A stretch of 64,000 nt of DNA, taken from NCBI RefSeq assembly GCF_003589595.1, contig NW_020653713.1, positions 2,179,551 to 2,243,550 on the forward strand, written 5' to 3'. The notes under the pieces were generated by a model. It had not been told where the DNA came from. It saw nothing but the letters and a program-made list of their open reading frames with translations, and made no database searches. Shown here in pieces: positions 1 to 10,606 of this stretch. Source of the stretch: Hyposmocoma kahamanoa. Taxonomy: Eukaryota; Arthropoda; Insecta; Lepidoptera; Cosmopterigidae. Each line of letters starts with the position of its first letter. Within the stretch, counting starts at the first letter, position 1. Position numbers and translations under genes: made by a program.

Positions 1-91
1 ACCAGAATTAGTGGAGTTTTCTTAAATGTAATAAAATAAAAATTTGGTCCAGAATTAGGGACCAGAAAACAGAACCATTTTCGTGAATACG

Positions 92-150
92 CCATTGGGG
101 ATGAATGACTTTCGAGGTCGGTTTTTTAGTACTCTGTATTGAGATTATAT
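92..150 (+). repeat. R2 repeat, 3' end
   Basis: R2 is a ~470-bp family that begins AACCGACTTCAAA and ends with GAGGTCGGTTTTTTTAGTAC and TCTGTACTGAGATTAT. Here only the last part survives; the MITE scar at 151-186 sits at its very end. Confidence 0.75.
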
Positions 151-186
151 ACGTAACTCATTGATTTGTAAGTCAATGACGTAACT
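151..186. other. Probable excision footprint of the 8-bp-TSD MITE
   Basis: ACGTAACT (151-158) and ACGTAACT (179-186) flank the 20-mer CATTGATTTGTAAGTCAATG (159-178). This is the outermost 6 bases of one end and 14 bases of the other end of the MITE family seen at 12026, 16759 and elsewhere, with everything between lost. Both TSD copies are intact. Retention of end bases between two 8-bp duplications is how P-superfamily excision scars look. Confidence 0.8.
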
Positions 187-223
187 AGAAAGATTAACTT
201 TTCTAAAATGGTTTTTGCATTTT

Positions 224-549
224 AGTATAGCAGAAGAGCTCCTTGTGACAGAGTTTGTCCAGGGAAGTACTGCCAGCTTGCCTATTTCTGCCGCCGAGCT
301 GCTATATAAGCGTTTCGGTTTCAAAATTGCGGGTGAAACTACTGACATTTGGGACTTGTCAACTTATGTCTCACGTTTACGGGCGCCGTGCCAGAGCCCC
401 TTAGACTATGGTTTCCATCCTCTAAGCAGAGCCCCTATGATCTTGACAATTCAAAGCTCTGAATGGCAATACAACTGTTATGGATTGTCGTGCAGCTTAC
501 CACCAGGCGCTACACTTGTTCGTCCCGGCACTTGGTAACATAAAAAAAA
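224..549 (+). repeat. R1 dispersed repeat, long copy
   Basis: R1 is a ~290-bp family of this window starting near AGAGCTCCTTGTGAAAGAG and ending CACTTGGTATCATAAAAAA. This copy holds both ends and has an extra internal stretch around 415-455 where part of the sequence is repeated. I recognise it as a common lepidopteran-type repeat but cannot name its class. Confidence 0.85.
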
Positions 550-636
550 TGCGTATACCAGATTGTGTCCCCGGATTTAACTTCGTTACTGTATATCGAG
601 TTCCTAAGTTTTCGCGATTGTTACACATAGGAAATT

Positions 637-754
637 AAACTATTTTTCCGGATTTAAATCGCGTATATTTGTTTTTTCAACCATGGGACCTGTAAAGGGC
701 CCGAAACGTCGGTTTGTTTGAAAAAACAAATATTTAAATCCGGAAAAATAGTTT
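637..754. repeat. Palindrome with Penelope-like tail motif in the loop
   Basis: Arms 637-680 and 717-754 pair over about 38 bases (AAACTATTTTTCCGGATTT on the left), the left arm carrying a 7-base insertion. The loop holds CCCGAAACGTCGG, which also occurs at 7720-7735 and near 21425 beside a Penelope-like remnant. Confidence 0.7.
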
Positions 755-1330
755 CATTTCGTTACTGTAGTTCAGGGAGTTCCAACTTTAAGATAATGTG
801 TAATAGTCTAGAAAAGGAAAGCTCAAAGAAACCCAATAACCTCGTAATTATTAAAACCCATAACAACGTAGTCGGTAGCGATAACATCTGTTCACAAACC
901 TGCAGACCTAGTACATTGCAGAAAACGAGCGCCATGTCGTAACAACGATAATAATGAGATTTTCTCGCGATAGTTGCGGCCTATTAGGACAACAATCGTT
1001 TCCATCTAGACCCCCCGTTTGTAAAGCAACCTTGAACAAGTACGCATGCAACTTGTACGCTCGATTACACACTAAAGCTGTACATACGGAAACCTTTAAC
1101 TGTACGTTTCAACGCTATGTAAACGAAGTAAGGTAGAATTTTCATTTGCAGCACCAAAATACCTATAATATTTTTTCTATTATTTTACACCACAATATAT
1201 GGCATACATATTGTACAAGACTGATGCCTATAGTAAATTCACGGCCTGAATACATGATATCAGATCTCAATTTCTACGGAATAACATTTTTATAGGTAAT
1301 ATTATTGCAACAATTTTACATCAAACAAGC

Positions 1331-1559
1331 ATAGCTGTTTCGGTACCACTCAGAGCTTTAAATCGCCAAAATCTGAGGCGCACTGCCACTGCTCCTGTCA
1401 CCCTGAGACGTAAGTTGACAAGTCCCATGTGCCTGTAACTTCACGTGAATTTCACCAAGCTTTCTTACCCTTCAAAATCCTGACATTACTACTTGACGGC
1501 AGAAATAAATAAGGTAGCAGTGCTTCCCTGGACGAACTCTGTCACAAGAAGCTTTACAG
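1331..1559 (-). repeat. R1 dispersed repeat copy
   Basis: Reversed copy truncated at its 3' end; its 5' end abuts the mariner insertion at 1570. Confidence 0.85.
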
Positions 1560-1571
1560 CTACTAATATTA

Positions 1572-2821
1572 TGAAATTGCCGTTTTATTGCAATAGGTTC
1601 TTTGAATTTTCATAGAATCTTCATGGTTTGAGGTTTTCGAATGAAACTTTTTTCAAATGGTTTCTGTGATTTTTTTTTTTTTTAATTTGAAACATTTGAA
1701 TATCGACTTTCAATTGTTTTTGTTATTCAATTTAGACAAGAAAGATGGATACTGCGAAAATTCGAGTGATTTTTGAATACGAGTTCCGACGCGGAACTAA
1801 CGCGGCAGAAACAGCCCGCAATATCAATGCTGCGTTTGGAGAGGGGTCTACTAATGAACGCACCGTGCGATTTTGGTTTAAACGCTTTCGTGATGGAAAT
1901 TTCGACTTAAAGAACGAGCCACGAGGAAGACCGCCCACACAGGTGAATAACGATGAATTAAGAGAGATAGTGGAAGCCGATCCTAGTCAAACTACCCAGG
2001 AATTAGCGGCATGGTTTAACGTTACCTTACCCACAATATTGACTCACTTGCGTCAAATCAATCAAATAAAAAAATACGAAAAATGGGTGCCTCATGATTT
2101 GACTGATCTGCAGAAAGAAACGCGTGTTGAAACTTGTGTTGCCTTGTTGAACCGGTACACAAATGAAGGAATATTGGATCGAATTGTAACATGTGATGAA
2201 AAGTGGATTCTTTATGATAACCGGAAAAGAAAAATGCAATGGCTGACCTCAGGTCAAATGCCACAACAGTGTCCTAAAGCAAAACTTACCAATAAAAAGG
2301 TAACTGTTTGGTGGTCTCAGCATGGTGTTATTCACTATAGTTTTCTCCGATCTGGTCAAGCAATAACGGCAGATGTCTATTGTGCCGAACTCCGAACCAT
2401 GTTGACAAAACTAGCAGTAAAACAGCCCCGACTCATGAATCGATCTTCACCATTATTGCTCCACGACAACGCGAGACCTCACACAGCACGAGAAACCATT
2501 TTGACCCTTCAGGAACTGCAGTTAGAAACCATTCGTCATCCTCCGTATTCACCAGACCTTGCTCCAACGGACTACCATTTTTTTCGTGATTTGGACAATT
2601 ATCTACGTGACAAGAAGTTTTCTTCCCAGGAGGCAGTACAAAATGCTTTCACACAGTTTGTGCAGTCTAGATCGTCGGAGTTCTATCGCAAAGGCATTAA
2701 TAACCTTCCCATTAGATGGCAGCAATGTATAGATAATAATGGCAACTATTTTGATTAAATAAATTTGTTAAAAATTTAAAAAATAAACAATTTAGATTTT
2801 CAGTACAAATCGGCAATTTCA
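1572..2821 (+). mobile_element. Full-length mariner element with TA target duplication
   Basis: A 1250-bp element bounded by inverted ends TGAAATTGCCG (1572-1582 and 2811-2821 reversed), with weaker matching for a few more bases, and flanked by TA at 1570-1571 and 2822-2823. TA duplication, size and a single transposase gene are typical of Tc1/mariner. It sits just beside the 5' end of an inverted R1 copy (1331-1559), suggesting it jumped into or next to that repeat. Confidence 0.95.
1745..2758 (+). CDS. Mariner transposase (DD34D), apparently intact
   Basis: A 337-residue open frame from ATG to TAA with no internal stop. The N-terminal half (about residues 1-115) holds two helix-turn-helix DNA-binding regions, including ERTVRFWFKRF and the linker motif WVPHDLT. 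The catalytic triad is visible: D in TCDEKWILYDN, D in LLHDNARPHTA, and the second D of YSPDLAPTDYHFF, exactly 34 residues after the second Asp, so DD34D. The C-terminus GINNLPIRWQQCIDNNGNYF resembles the cecropia-type subfamily that includes human HsMar1/SETMAR (from memory). Mariners usually encode about 345 residues; this copy seems one or two residues short around KKVTVWW. It cuts and pastes DNA at TA sites. Whether it is still active cannot be told from sequence alone. Confidence 0.96.
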   Translation: MDTAKIRVIFEYEFRRGTNAAETARNINAAFGEGSTNERTVRFWFKRFRDGNFDLKNEPRGRPPTQVNNDELREIVEADPSQTTQELAAWFNVTLPTILTHLRQINQIKKYEKWVPHDLTDLQKETRVETCVALLNRYTNEGILDRIVTCDEKWILYDNRKRKMQWLTSGQMPQQCPKAKLTNKKVTVWWSQHGVIHYSFLRSGQAITADVYCAELRTMLTKLAVKQPRLMNRSSPLLLHDNARPHTARETILTLQELQLETIRHPPYSPDLAPTDYHFFRDLDNYLRDKKFSSQEAVQNAFTQFVQSRSSEFYRKGINNLPIRWQQCIDNNGNYFD

Positions 2822-3530
2822 TATTTTAACCCCTATTATCTAATAATTACAGTATTCACTCAATTTGATAAAAGCGAGATAAATAATTGTTAAGTAAAAA
2901 CATGTATTTCCTATTTAAAGTCAAAGTAGACAACAAAACATAAATATTCAACAAAAATTTACGTAAACAAGAATATTCCAAGAAATCCGATCTAACTAAT
3001 CGGTGATGAAAACCCCTACACAGTGTCTGAAACCTGAAACCGTGGGCGTGAAGGGAGTTCTGTTTCAACAACCTGTTCTAAACATTATTAATTCACCGTT
3101 ACCTTTAATGTTATTCGAGGGAAAATACTAATTTGCGATGGTAATATCCGTCTTCATTTTACTTAAGGCTTTTCATGAATAATTCTATTTTAGTATTTAA
3201 GGTAGGAAGTCTATGTTAAACTTGTTTTTAGATTGCACATCGTGTTTACCTTTTGTTTAAGTAGTTATTCAGAACTGGACGAAATTAAATTTTCTATTAT
3301 AATAATTTTACAATTCTCATGCACGAAAGTTATTTTCGACAACAAACAATCCTTTGTCGTCTGTGTTACTACGAGTAGTACCATAGGAACCCACTATTCA
3401 TCCCACTTCCGGACTCCAAGTTTGCTATTTTGATTCAACTTCATCATCAGTTGTGTGTCGATTGAGTGTCAGCAGGATTTTGTGCGGTTGGTGACTGACA
3501 CGGTGACAAGTGACTGCCAGCGAATATACA

Positions 3531-3903
3531 ACCAGAAATAGAGACGAAATAAAGGCCATCCATCACTGGCAATTCATCATATCAACTCTCATTAATCACA
3601 AATTAGAAAGCTGAAACAGTATAGCGCCAACAACAGTCCTGTGTGTAAGTCTCCGTATATTCCAAAAATATTCTGTATTTATTGTAATAAAAATAATATA
3701 TCTAACAATGGGGGGCTGTTTAATATTAAATATGTAATTTTTCAATTATCGTCCATTATAGCAAAGCTTAGGTTAAACTGGTCGATGAATTGACGTCAAT
3801 TGTTTCGAATTCGGGCTGGCCAATCGGTACGAAGTTGTCACCGTAATGATTTGGCAGAACAGTTTTCAAATAAATTAAATGACATTTCGTCTCTATTTCT
3901 GGT
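3531..3903. repeat. Inverted repeat pair enclosing ~330 bp
   Basis: ACCAGAAATAGAGACGAAAT at 3531-3550 is exactly reverse-complemented at 3884-3903; flanking bases (CGAATATACA against CGAGTATATA) also match. Could be a MITE with eroded outer ends or a hairpin; no duplication was found. Confidence 0.6.
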
Positions 3904-4150
3904 TATATACTCGATGGTGACTGCCCATAGAGATACCATTCAACTGTCATTGCAGTTGTTTGATATTCTACTCTAATGGCGAGTCTGACACGTTCGATGA
4001 CGTAGTCTACTATTTGACAATTTTTTTTAATTTGAAGAATAAAGTGCTACTTAAAGGAGGGGAATAGATAAAAAGAATGAGACTCCAATGTTATTGAATT
4101 CTATTTATTGTTGATATACCAATATCGCAAAAGTTACCAAAATGCAAACA

Positions 4151-4365
4151 CGTCTCACTCTCAGACTCAGATCTTTAAATCGCATAGATCTGAAAGGGAA
4201 CTACTGCGCCCGGCGCCCTAAGACATATGTTGACAAGTCCCATGTGCCTGTAATTTTACCAACACCCTGCAAAACCAGAACGCACTCACATTACTGCTTG
4301 GCGGCAAAAATAGGTAAGGTGACAGTACTTCCTTGGACGAATTCTTTCACAAGGAGCTCTCCGGG
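4151..4365 (-). repeat. R1 dispersed repeat copy
   Basis: Reversed, 3'-truncated, 5' end at CACAAGGAGCTCT. Confidence 0.85.
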
Positions 4366-4761
4366 GGATACATTGTAAATAGACAGGTATTGTATTTTTG
4401 TTACGAATACGTGCTACTTATTTCGACCTCATCCTACATATAACATGTCCATTTAGCCCCGTCCGGTTGTTTAACCGTCACTTGACAAACAGTGTACCGC
4501 TTGATCCGCCCCCATAATAGTTACCTTCCTTGGCAGAGGCCTCGCAAAAAACTATGATTGATTTGAGGTCGGCGAAGTATGAAGCTAGAAGCGGAGACTT
4601 CAAATATATACAGGGCGTTAAATATAGAAAGCACTTTCAATATTGTAGATAAGATGGTTTATAGAAACATTAAAAGTTATATTGCATTCAAAGACTTTTA
4701 ATAAGTTAGAAGACCGACCAAAATGTGAGAAAAAAAAATCTTGTATTTTAATTATTAATAA

Positions 4762-4875
4762 CAAAGATCGAACACTTGGGAAAATTCATTCGATACGACT
4801 GGATTCGAACCAGCTAACGCAGACATACCGTGCCAGATGCTCTGCCAATTAAGACACGGTACGAACCACCGACCT
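4762..4875 (-). repeat. tRNA-derived SINE (type B)
   Basis: On the minus strand: TTGGCAGAGCATCTGG (A-box-like) and GGTTCGAATCCAG (B box), then an AATTTTCCC body. It matches 50810-50945, so it is dispersed, and the arms do not pair as a clean tRNA. Confidence 0.75.
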
Positions 4876-4879
4876 TAAA

Positions 4880-6610
4880 TCTTCGATCACTTAATGTTAG
4901 ACGTAACTGTTTGCTAAATAAATTCCCCGAAGCTATCAGTAGTATAACCCTAGTTAGAAAATTTCCATGTTATGTACATAATAAACCTAGCATAATGATG
5001 ATTTAAAGAAAATTCCTTGAATTAAAATTCTACCTCATTGCTCGTGTTTTCATTCACGACAACCTACATTATCGCTACATTTTCCAACTTATACCGTAAC
5101 TCGGTTCCACTTGGGCTTTATTCAATTTTCGGACGTTGCTTTCTTTGTGTGGGTAGAAATAATAACGGGCCATATTTGTACAACTCGAAAGGGACCGCAA
5201 AAACTCACTTGCGTCATCGTTAAAACGATTTTCCGCTTGTAAATTATCTCCATACCTTCACTTCGGCTCGTTGCATCAACTGTAATAAAATGCTATACAT
5301 TTTTGTAAGTATTCCTTTCTGACATATCCGTCATTCATTTGATCTAATCACAGTTTCATTATCTTCTAAATTACATCCTCATACACAAAGAGCTCTCGTG
5401 TTTTCTGAACAATAATCTTTATCACTCATTCAAGCTAGGACGTGTATTGAAATCGTCAAATCCGCATTGTTCTAAAGTTCCTAGTTCAATTACAAGCATT
5501 AATCTGGGAAATTCTGATTGCGGAAGTTTCGTTTTTACAAGATATTCAACGAACACACGAGGGAAAGTGACATTCACTTCTGATACCATACCAAATCGTA
5601 TAGTTTTTTAAAAGTCTTTTAGCGATTCGTAAAGCAAATTGATTTGTCGGCCAATTATTATTATCAAAAATTAAAACTTGCTATTGGTTGAATTGACAAT
5701 GATACAGGTTACAAAGAACAACTTTATAGCTTCCTACTTGCTTCATGACTTCCGTGAAGTTACCTTGTATCTAGTTCGCATTTATCTTTCAAACTGCCTG
5801 ATAACATTATAAAATTACTAATATGATCTTAGTGACACAGACTTTCAAGTTCTTTGTAAATCTTACATACATCAGCAAACGTTGGTAAGAAACAGCGTTT
5901 GTTTACGTATCTATATTGTAATAGAATGTGTCATTTCCTGCCGGTATTCAATTGCTTATAATGAGGTGTTATTAGCGAGTGAAATACCACAATTACAGTT
6001 GTATAATGCAAGGGATTTCCTAGTTATGAACAATTTAAGTGTATCTGTCCGGACATGAGCAAATATTTCTCATAGTTTTATGTACTATTAGTAATTAGAG
6101 CTTTAGCCTTCAAGCCTCTTTAGGCACTATTTGTTTAATACCGTTTTGTTTACAGACTACTAAGCTTCTTTAAATGAAAATAGGAACTATTTTCCTGGTA
6201 GTCCTGTAGTACAATCAATAATAGTGTTTAATTAGAAATTGTCTATGTCACGCAGCCATCTATAGCTATGGTTCCAGGAATTTTTAATAACTCCAAGGAT
6301 TCTTACACCCCTGGCAGAATGATAAAGTCCACGCCGCAGAAAGATGACAAAAGTGTAGTAGTGAAATTTTTCATCTTTCGGAACAGAATAAGGCGTCTAA
6401 TTAGCCATAACTCCAGATCCTAGATTTTAGTTTGTCTTCAATAACTTCCTTTTTGGGCGGGAAATTACCATCTTAAGAGAATTGTATATTCTCGCACACA
6501 AAATCAGTTCAAATTGTATATCGAAAGAAAAGACGTCGTTTTGGAAACTGACAAACCAACAGCGAACCGTTAACTGTCACTATTATTTTTTGGGTTCGTC
6601 CATAACGTCA
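4880..6610. other. No recognisable feature
   Basis: AT-rich sequence with many stops in all frames; I see neither coding signal nor repeat copies. Confidence 0.6.
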
Positions 6611-6629
6611 GGCTAGGGTCAAAGACCAT

Positions 6630-6819
6630 CCGGGCGGCGTCGTGGTGAATGTTCACTGATCCCACGGCGCCGACTCAACCGGCAAGAGGGAAACCCGGGG
6701 GGGTTTTAGTGGGGTAGGCCCTCCAGTCTGGAGGGAGAGTCCCCACATAACCCCTGAGTCTCCCTGGGCTCAGGGGTATCCATAAAGATTTCCTCCCCGT
6801 CAAAAAAAAAAAAAAAAAA
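6630..6819 (+). mobile_element. Short retroposon with poly-A tail and 13-bp target duplication
   Basis: A 190-bp GC-rich insert ending in (A)18 and flanked by GGTCAAAGACCAT at 6617-6629 and 6820-6832. Target duplication plus poly-A shows LINE-type retrotransposition; it resembles the 3' untranslated end of a non-LTR element and has no coding capacity. Confidence 0.88.
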
Positions 6820-7854
6820 GGTCAAAGACCATACTGCCCTGTCTTCAGTGTCACTAAAAATAGTACAACTCGCTCTAATTTAATTTAACACTTCTTAAAA
6901 CTATCGTAATAGCGGTGGCTGAGTGGAATAAACCTTGTTTCTCAATTAAGCTCGACAAAATTCAAGTGGCGGTATATACCCTTAGAGGATAGAAAAAATA
7001 GTCTTATATGCCTCAGACTTTAATTCTTAAGTTGTGGTGTACACTTGGTAATTGTTATGAAAACTGCATGTTGATTGATCGATTAAACTGATTGTCAATC
7101 ATCATAAAAACGTGGCGAACTATGACCTAAAATAGCTTGTTAGAGGCTAACAATGAGGCGTATAACGAAAAGAACCCAATTCATTCGTACCTCTACGGAT
7201 TTGAAGAAAAGATATGTAAAATAATTTCTAAACCACAAGACCTTCAATTCCGAGAAACAATGAAACAATCATCACATGAATTGAAAAGAAAAATAATGGT
7301 TTGGAACAATGACGCAATCTTTAAGGTTGTATGCTTAAGTTATAGAAAGTACAGAAGGCATGTAGAGGGTAACCGGGTCATACACGTCGGATGTTTAGAC
7401 AGCTTGTAAAGGCAAAGTGTGCTAAAAATGCGAATGAACGAACCCGTTGCAGGGCAATAACTCAAGTCCAATTGTGTTACTGTAGTGTGTTAAATTAGAA
7501 TGTTGTTTTTAGGTTCGAATTGTTAGAGAGCACTTGAGATCAAACATACGACTACTGTGTTAATTTTTTTATCTCAAATTTCCGACAACTTAAGAACTTA
7601 CTTTTAATTTTTTTTTATGCTTGGAAATGAGATTACTTTTTTCCAGTATACATCGCGTATATTTGTTATTTGTAATAAACCTTCATTAATAACATTACAG
7701 TAACCTAGAGGGCCTGTAAAGAGTCCGAAACGTCGGTTTGTTTGAAAAATAGTACATAGTGTAAATAAGAAATTACGAACGAGACTATTAGAAGCCCGGA
7801 GGCGAAGACTGAATCTTTCGGAGTCGAGGTTCATAATTCCCGTACCGCCCGTGT

Positions 7855-7955
7855 TTTTCATCACGCTTCCACGTATATAGTATGATTGCATGCAGGCTAA
7901 CTTGACTATAATGGCCCAAATAAAACCCTCGGGCGTTTTTTCATCTCATTACAGC
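7855..7955 (+). repeat. Unnamed dispersed repeat, copy 1
   Basis: GTTTTTCATCACGCTTCCAC, GCATGCAGGC and CGGGCGTTTTTTCAT recur at 14868-14985. Confidence 0.6.
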
Positions 7956-7960
7956 CATGG

Positions 7961-8010
7961 TTTAAAGCTCTGAGTGTCACTGCAGCTGTTATGGACAGGC
8001 GTGTTACTTA
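7961..8010 (+). repeat. R1 fragment
   Basis: Only the 3' half motif (AAAGCTCTGAGTG ... TTATGGACAGGCGTG) remains. Confidence 0.7.
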
Positions 8011-8019
8011 TAAAAACAA

Positions 8020-9355
8020 CTGAACTTAGGGTCTGCTTATTAATACGGGCCTAAATGTGAATGCGTCCACTGATATTAAAAAAAAAATTAACGTCATAAT
8101 ATGTCAATGTCAACATCATGCGTGACATTTAGTTTGTTAATAAAATGCAGAGCGCTGCTATTACAAAGACAGTACAAAGTGGTCAAACAAAACGAAAGCA
8201 TAATATTATGAACACCAAATGTTCAAAGCTATACGTTCATTTATAACACGCATAAGGTTATTTTATAATTAACAGAAACATAAACGGTGCCTGTCATGGT
8301 AGTGATAATATAGACTTATTAAAACAATAGCAAACGAATTGTTCTATTTAAACGTAGAAAATTTATTCACGAGGCCCATAAACCCTCTCCTTAGAGAACA
8401 TCTATGAAGCAGTGGCAGTGCTTAATATAGAAGAGAAAGGAATAACGCGTCCTGGAACTTCGCACCCAGGAGGCTGGCACTGTTTCCCCTTTCAGACGGC
8501 TAAAATTTTCTGGCGGAAGTAGCTAGTGTTATAGTCACCATCTTCAACGATGAAAACTTTGAGCGAGCAGTTTTGTCTGAAAACCACTAGGACCCAAATT
8601 TTCACCTGGCAAAGGTTACCGTATTTGAACCTTTTGTCATAATCGGCTGCTCTAGTGGCGAAACCGCACGTCCATCACTACTACGAAGACATGGGAGAGG
8701 GTTATGTTCGTTTGCAGAAAAAAAAATCATCATCCACTCATTTATATTTATATTACACTTTTGCTAGAGTGGCGGTAGGTCATCATACCATTATGTTACC
8801 ACAGAAAAAATTTGCCACCCGAAATTCTGTAGTATGGCGACGTCGATAACTAATTTTGCAACCTCCACATTTTAAAATTAACAACATTCTCTGCAAAGGT
8901 ACACTCATTATTAATGTCAGGCCAAACTAGATTATAAAGTAACTAGTGAGGGGCCTAGCGTAACCTTGTCCGGGCAATTACCCTTAATCTAGAACTCATG
9001 AAGAATTCTGCCTGTGTAATAAATTTCAATTTAGCTAGAAATTATGCGGTTAGAACGATAATTAGTTTTCCCAGCGAATTAGAGGAATAGCGTGCAAAGT
9101 GTACCAGATGAGAGCGGTTTTTTATTTGATCACGCAATCATAATTGATGTTACAATATAGACAAATTAAAAACAACAACAGGCAATCTACGTAACCTTAC
9201 CTACGAAAAAAATTGACTTCACTATTAACTAGGTTTTTACTTTTACGGTGTTAATTCCAATAATATTTATTTTCTCTTAACAAAGTTTTATAAAGTAATT
9301 TACATCAAATGTTTAAGTATTGACATACCTTTATAAGAGACGTGGAGTCCATACT
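8020..9355. other. No recognisable feature
   Basis: AT-rich; the block at 8440-8550 is slightly GC-richer but matches nothing else in the window. Confidence 0.55.
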
Positions 9356-9359
9356 AGGA

Positions 9360-9590
9360 ACTAAACAGTGTGATCTCCAGGCTCTCATCCAGCCTGATAA
9401 ACACACACATCATAAACACATACATTTTTATTTTGTGTTTGTTTGTGTTTTTGTTTCGTAATTATATATTTGTTTTACGTTGAATGTTTTGATCGTGTTT
9501 TGTTTTAGTTCTGTTTTGTTCCCTTTTCTCATGTCATTGTGGTAAACAAATAAATGTATTTTCTTTCTTCTTTCTTCTTTCTATAAAACG
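9360..9590 (+). repeat. Probable LINE 3' untranslated end with TTCTTTC repeats
   Basis: T-rich sequence ending AAACAAATAAATGTATTTTC and a TTCTTTCTTCTTTC microsatellite, as in several LINE tails. No coding remnant. Confidence 0.45.
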
Positions 9591-10159
9591 GTGCTTGATA
9601 AAGCAGTTACGAGAAAAAAGATGACTAATAAATAATAAAGTGATGGGTTAAGAGAGCGAATATTCGTCAGACTAAGTGAAAAAAATCCAAGTTAAAAAAT
9701 AAATACGTCTAATTTAAGTAGAAATAGAGCTCTTTGTAAAAAAATCGTGCAGGGAAGTAAATGTCACCAAACCTACGTATTTACTGCGTATTACGTGAGC
9801 ATTACTGCGGTCTGGGTTTTTTTTAATAATATCAAATGACGCGACGAACAATTCGTACGCCTGATGGACAGAGATATTTTTTTATGGACTGGAATTCCGA
9901 TATATTTGGCTCGTGCTCCCAATCGAATGGCAGGGACATGCGGTATCGATAATCATTCGACTCTAGTCAAATGATTGTCTTGTTATTCGACTTAGGCGAA
10001 TGATTTGCCCATTCGAATGATTAGTATTAGTAACATTCAAAATCGCGCATCGCTACGGGCTGGCGCCGGCGTTGTTCCCGGAACCCAAAATCCGTGTTTC
10101 AAGTCCTGAAGTTCTGAATCATTGTGTGAAACGCATAGCAACAACAACGCAACGACAAC

Positions 10160-10606
10160 GTATACACTCATAGGGAAACTCTGTATCGCGGGTGCCATGA
10201 ACACACGCATAGCCAATCATATACACCCAAACTCACGAGATAAATAAATGTAGGCCATACAAATATTTCGACTCATCCGAAGAACAGAGTCCGATGCGAT
10301 TATACAGCGAAAAGAGTATAAATATAATCTCGTAAGTCAAAAGGCCTATCTAAATGCGTTTGCAGATTTTTTTACGTATTTATTATTTCGTTTCGGAAAT
10401 TGAAAAACAGTCGATCTTGACTGTGGATATCCACACTTAAGAACAAGGAACGAAATGTACAATGTCCTGAGAATAAGCAGCATCTTGCTCATAGGTCTTT
10501 GTTCTATGGATGAGTCGATTTCTCCTTGCCGGCGCGGCGAATCGAACCCGGGACCTCTGCGTGACTGTCCAGCATATAACCGTTCTGCCATAGAGGCAGT
10601 TGCGAT
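10160..10606 (-). repeat. tRNA-derived SINE (type A) interrupted by a CGAC MITE
   Basis: On the minus strand the head reads GCCTCTATGGCAGAACGGTT (A-box region), then GGTTCGATTCG (B box), then the body with GGCACCCGCGATACAG. The 249-bp MITE at 10269-10517 splits it. The tRNA-like head has no intact cloverleaf followed by genomic sequence, so it is a SINE and not a tRNA gene. Confidence 0.88.
10269..10517 (+). mobile_element. CGAC-ended MITE copy 1, inserted in a SINE (TSD ATTT)
   Basis: 249 bp with inverted ends CGACTCATCCGAAGAACA (left) and CGACTCATCCATAGAACA (right, reversed). ATTT flanks both sides. The flanks join into an uninterrupted tRNA-derived SINE, so boundaries and the 4-bp duplication are independently confirmed by the empty-site sequence seen at 14371-14475. 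Confidence 0.9.

Noticed and set aside
4790..4875. tRNA gene on the minus strand
   Set aside because: A- and B-box-like motifs are present, but the arms do not fold cleanly and the same sequence with a shared body recurs at 50810-50945, so it is a SINE.
7137..7409. 90-codon open frame as a small gene
   Set aside because: Low-complexity-free but matches no family I know, no promoter or splice evidence, and codon use is that of random AT-rich DNA.
9835..9868. Additional R1 copy
   Set aside because: Only ~30 bases of the R1 3' end motif (GACGAACAATTCGTACGCC) are present; too short to list as a feature.
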